From: an uncultured Collinsella sp.
GTDB lineage: Bacteria; Actinomycetota; Coriobacteriia; Coriobacteriales; Coriobacteriaceae
DNA length: 15,398 nt
Assembly (NCBI GenBank): GCA_900551195.1
Contig: URVD01000016.1
Span: 1-15,398 of the forward strand
Direction of reading: 5' to 3'
Below, piece after piece: positions 14,389-15,398 of the stretch (position 1 is the first letter of the stretch; the number at the start of each line of letters is the position of its first letter). The position numbers and the translations under genes are program-made. The notes beneath the pieces are model-generated. The model did not search any database. It was not told the origin of the DNA and saw nothing but the letters and a program-made list of their open reading frames with translations.

Positions 14389-14654
14389 TCGCTTCACGGC
14401 ACCTTGCCTCGCCAGCTGGCTTCTCGCTGATGTCTGAGTGGCCTGTGGGGTTACCGCTGTTGTTGCGAAGCGTTCTGGTATGGCAAGTTGCTCCGATAAC
14501 ACGTTTGCTTGCTGAGCTTGTGTGCTTCGTTTTGGCGGTACCCGGCATTCTGCAGCTTTTCAATTGACGGCTCGCGTTTCTGTGAGGGGGCGCGGGCCGG
14601 TTTTCTATCAGCCCTATTGACTTGGCGGGCTGTCGTAAGAAAGGGAAGGCTCCT

Positions 14655-15398
14655 ATGGAGTTTGTTCTTGATAACGGTTTGATTTGTGTGGCGTTGACCA
14701 CGGCGGGCGGGTCGTTCACTTCTATTGCGGCCAACGGCCGTGAGTACCTGTGGCAGGGCGATCCGGCGGTCTGGTCGGGCCAGGCACCCATTTGCTTTCC
14801 GATTTGCGGCGGCCTTCGTGGCGGCCGCGCGATGACCATGGGCGGCCGCGAGGTCAAGCTTGCCCGCCACGGCTTTGCCCGCAAGCAGGAGTGGAAGCTC
14901 GAGGAGCAGGGCGACAGCATGGTTGCGCTGAGCCTAAGCTCTGCCGACCACGCCGAGCTACTCGAGCAGTATCCGTATCCGTTTAAGATCGTCGCGCGCT
15001 ACACGATCGATGCGGCTAAGGTGGCCGTGTCGTACGAGGTGACCAATGAGGGCACCGAGGATATGCCATTCTTTGTGGGCGGTCACCCCGGCTTTAAGTG
15101 CCCGCTCGACGAGGGCGAGTCCTATGACGATTACGAGCTCCGTTTTGAGCAGCGTGAGGCCACCGAGCTCTGTACTGCCGTTCCCTCGACTGGCCTGATT
15201 GATGTTGAGCATCGCAGCAAGAACCCCATGATCGACCAGAGCCTGCCGCTTACCCACGAACTCTTCGACTTCGCGGAGACCATCTTTGACGTGCTCGAGA
15301 GCCGCGTGGTTACGCTGACCAAGAAAACCGAGGACAAGGGCGTGCGCCTGGCGTTCCCCGATATGCCGTACCTGATTGTGTGGAGCAAGCCCGAGGGC
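14655..15398 (+). CDS. lacX: LacX-type aldose 1-epimerase family protein (copy 2, cut by window end)
   Basis: The first 248 codons of a second LacX protein, open to the window edge. It is a close paralog of the product of 2069-2950: both share REYLWQGDPAVWSGQAPICF, KLARHGFARKQEWKL, the TNEGTEDMPFF segment with HPGF, and SKNPM with TIFDVLESR. The start ATG at 14655 is preceded by GGGAAGG. The role should match copy 1, an anomer-converting activity on a sugar or sugar phosphate. It follows lacAB by 374 bases and may be read from that promoter or its own; none is clear. About 45 residues, including the EPWGGLST region, are expected beyond the window. Confidence 0.88.
   Translation, partial: MEFVLDNGLICVALTTAGGSFTSIAANGREYLWQGDPAVWSGQAPICFPICGGLRGGRAMTMGGREVKLARHGFARKQEWKLEEQGDSMVALSLSSADHAELLEQYPYPFKIVARYTIDAAKVAVSYEVTNEGTEDMPFFVGGHPGFKCPLDEGESYDDYELRFEQREATELCTAVPSTGLIDVEHRSKNPMIDQSLPLTHELFDFAETIFDVLESRVVTLTKKTEDKGVRLAFPDMPYLIVWSKPEG

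Noticed and set aside
14430..14470. T-box-like GGGGTTACCGC in the lacB-lacX gap
   Set aside because: It matches the T-box core only loosely, has no specifier stem or terminator arrangement, and lacX is not an amino-acid gene.
1..15398. CRISPR array, insertion-sequence transposase or phage genes
   Set aside because: No regularly spaced direct repeats and no transposase, integrase or phage structural motifs were seen on either strand.

Overview
The window reads as chromosome from a GC-rich Gram-positive gut-type bacterium. The best guess is a coriobacterium such as Collinsella; this is inferred from codon use and gene mix, and no marker gene proves it. Nearly all recognisable genes serve one job: uptake of galactose-type sugars by a phosphotransferase system (PTS) and breakdown by the tagatose-6-phosphate pathway.

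Left part (1-4740): nagA (amino-sugar-6-phosphate deacetylase), an opposing flavodoxin gene, then lacX (aldose epimerase family), lacC (tagatose-6-phosphate kinase), a 41-codon relic of a second nagA, a YhcH/NanQ-family anomerase gene, and a strong terminator with a nested palindrome. Middle (4741-6900): two uncharacterised minus-strand genes (one secreted product) with less GC-rich codon use, tRNA-Thr(CGU) with promoter and terminator, an orphan mannose-family EIIB whose phosphorylatable His is Tyr, and a 152-bp element bounded by perfect 25-bp inverted repeats.

Right part (6930-15398): minus-strand galM and a gatA-gatB-gatC operon for a galactitol-family PTS, with a terminator-like hairpin between gatB and gatC. 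Divergent from it is a DeoR/LacR-type regulator, followed by an unknown membrane protein, then lacA and lacB (galactose-6-phosphate isomerase), a 374-base gene-free stretch with hairpins, and a second lacX cut by the window edge.

How it fits together: the PTS would deliver galactose 6-phosphate, LacAB would convert it to tagatose 6-phosphate, and LacC would make tagatose 1,6-bisphosphate. The aldolase LacD is not in the window. The mutarotases (GalM and two LacX) would interconvert sugar anomers. NagA could feed N-acetylgalactosamine into the same route, though its substrate cannot be read from sequence. The most striking regulatory signal is a shared TGTTC-type operator pattern, including GTTCG-N5-GTTCAA in both the gat and lacA promoter regions and a TGTTCG/CGAACA pair straddling the regulator's own -10 box. 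Together these suggest one LacR regulon.
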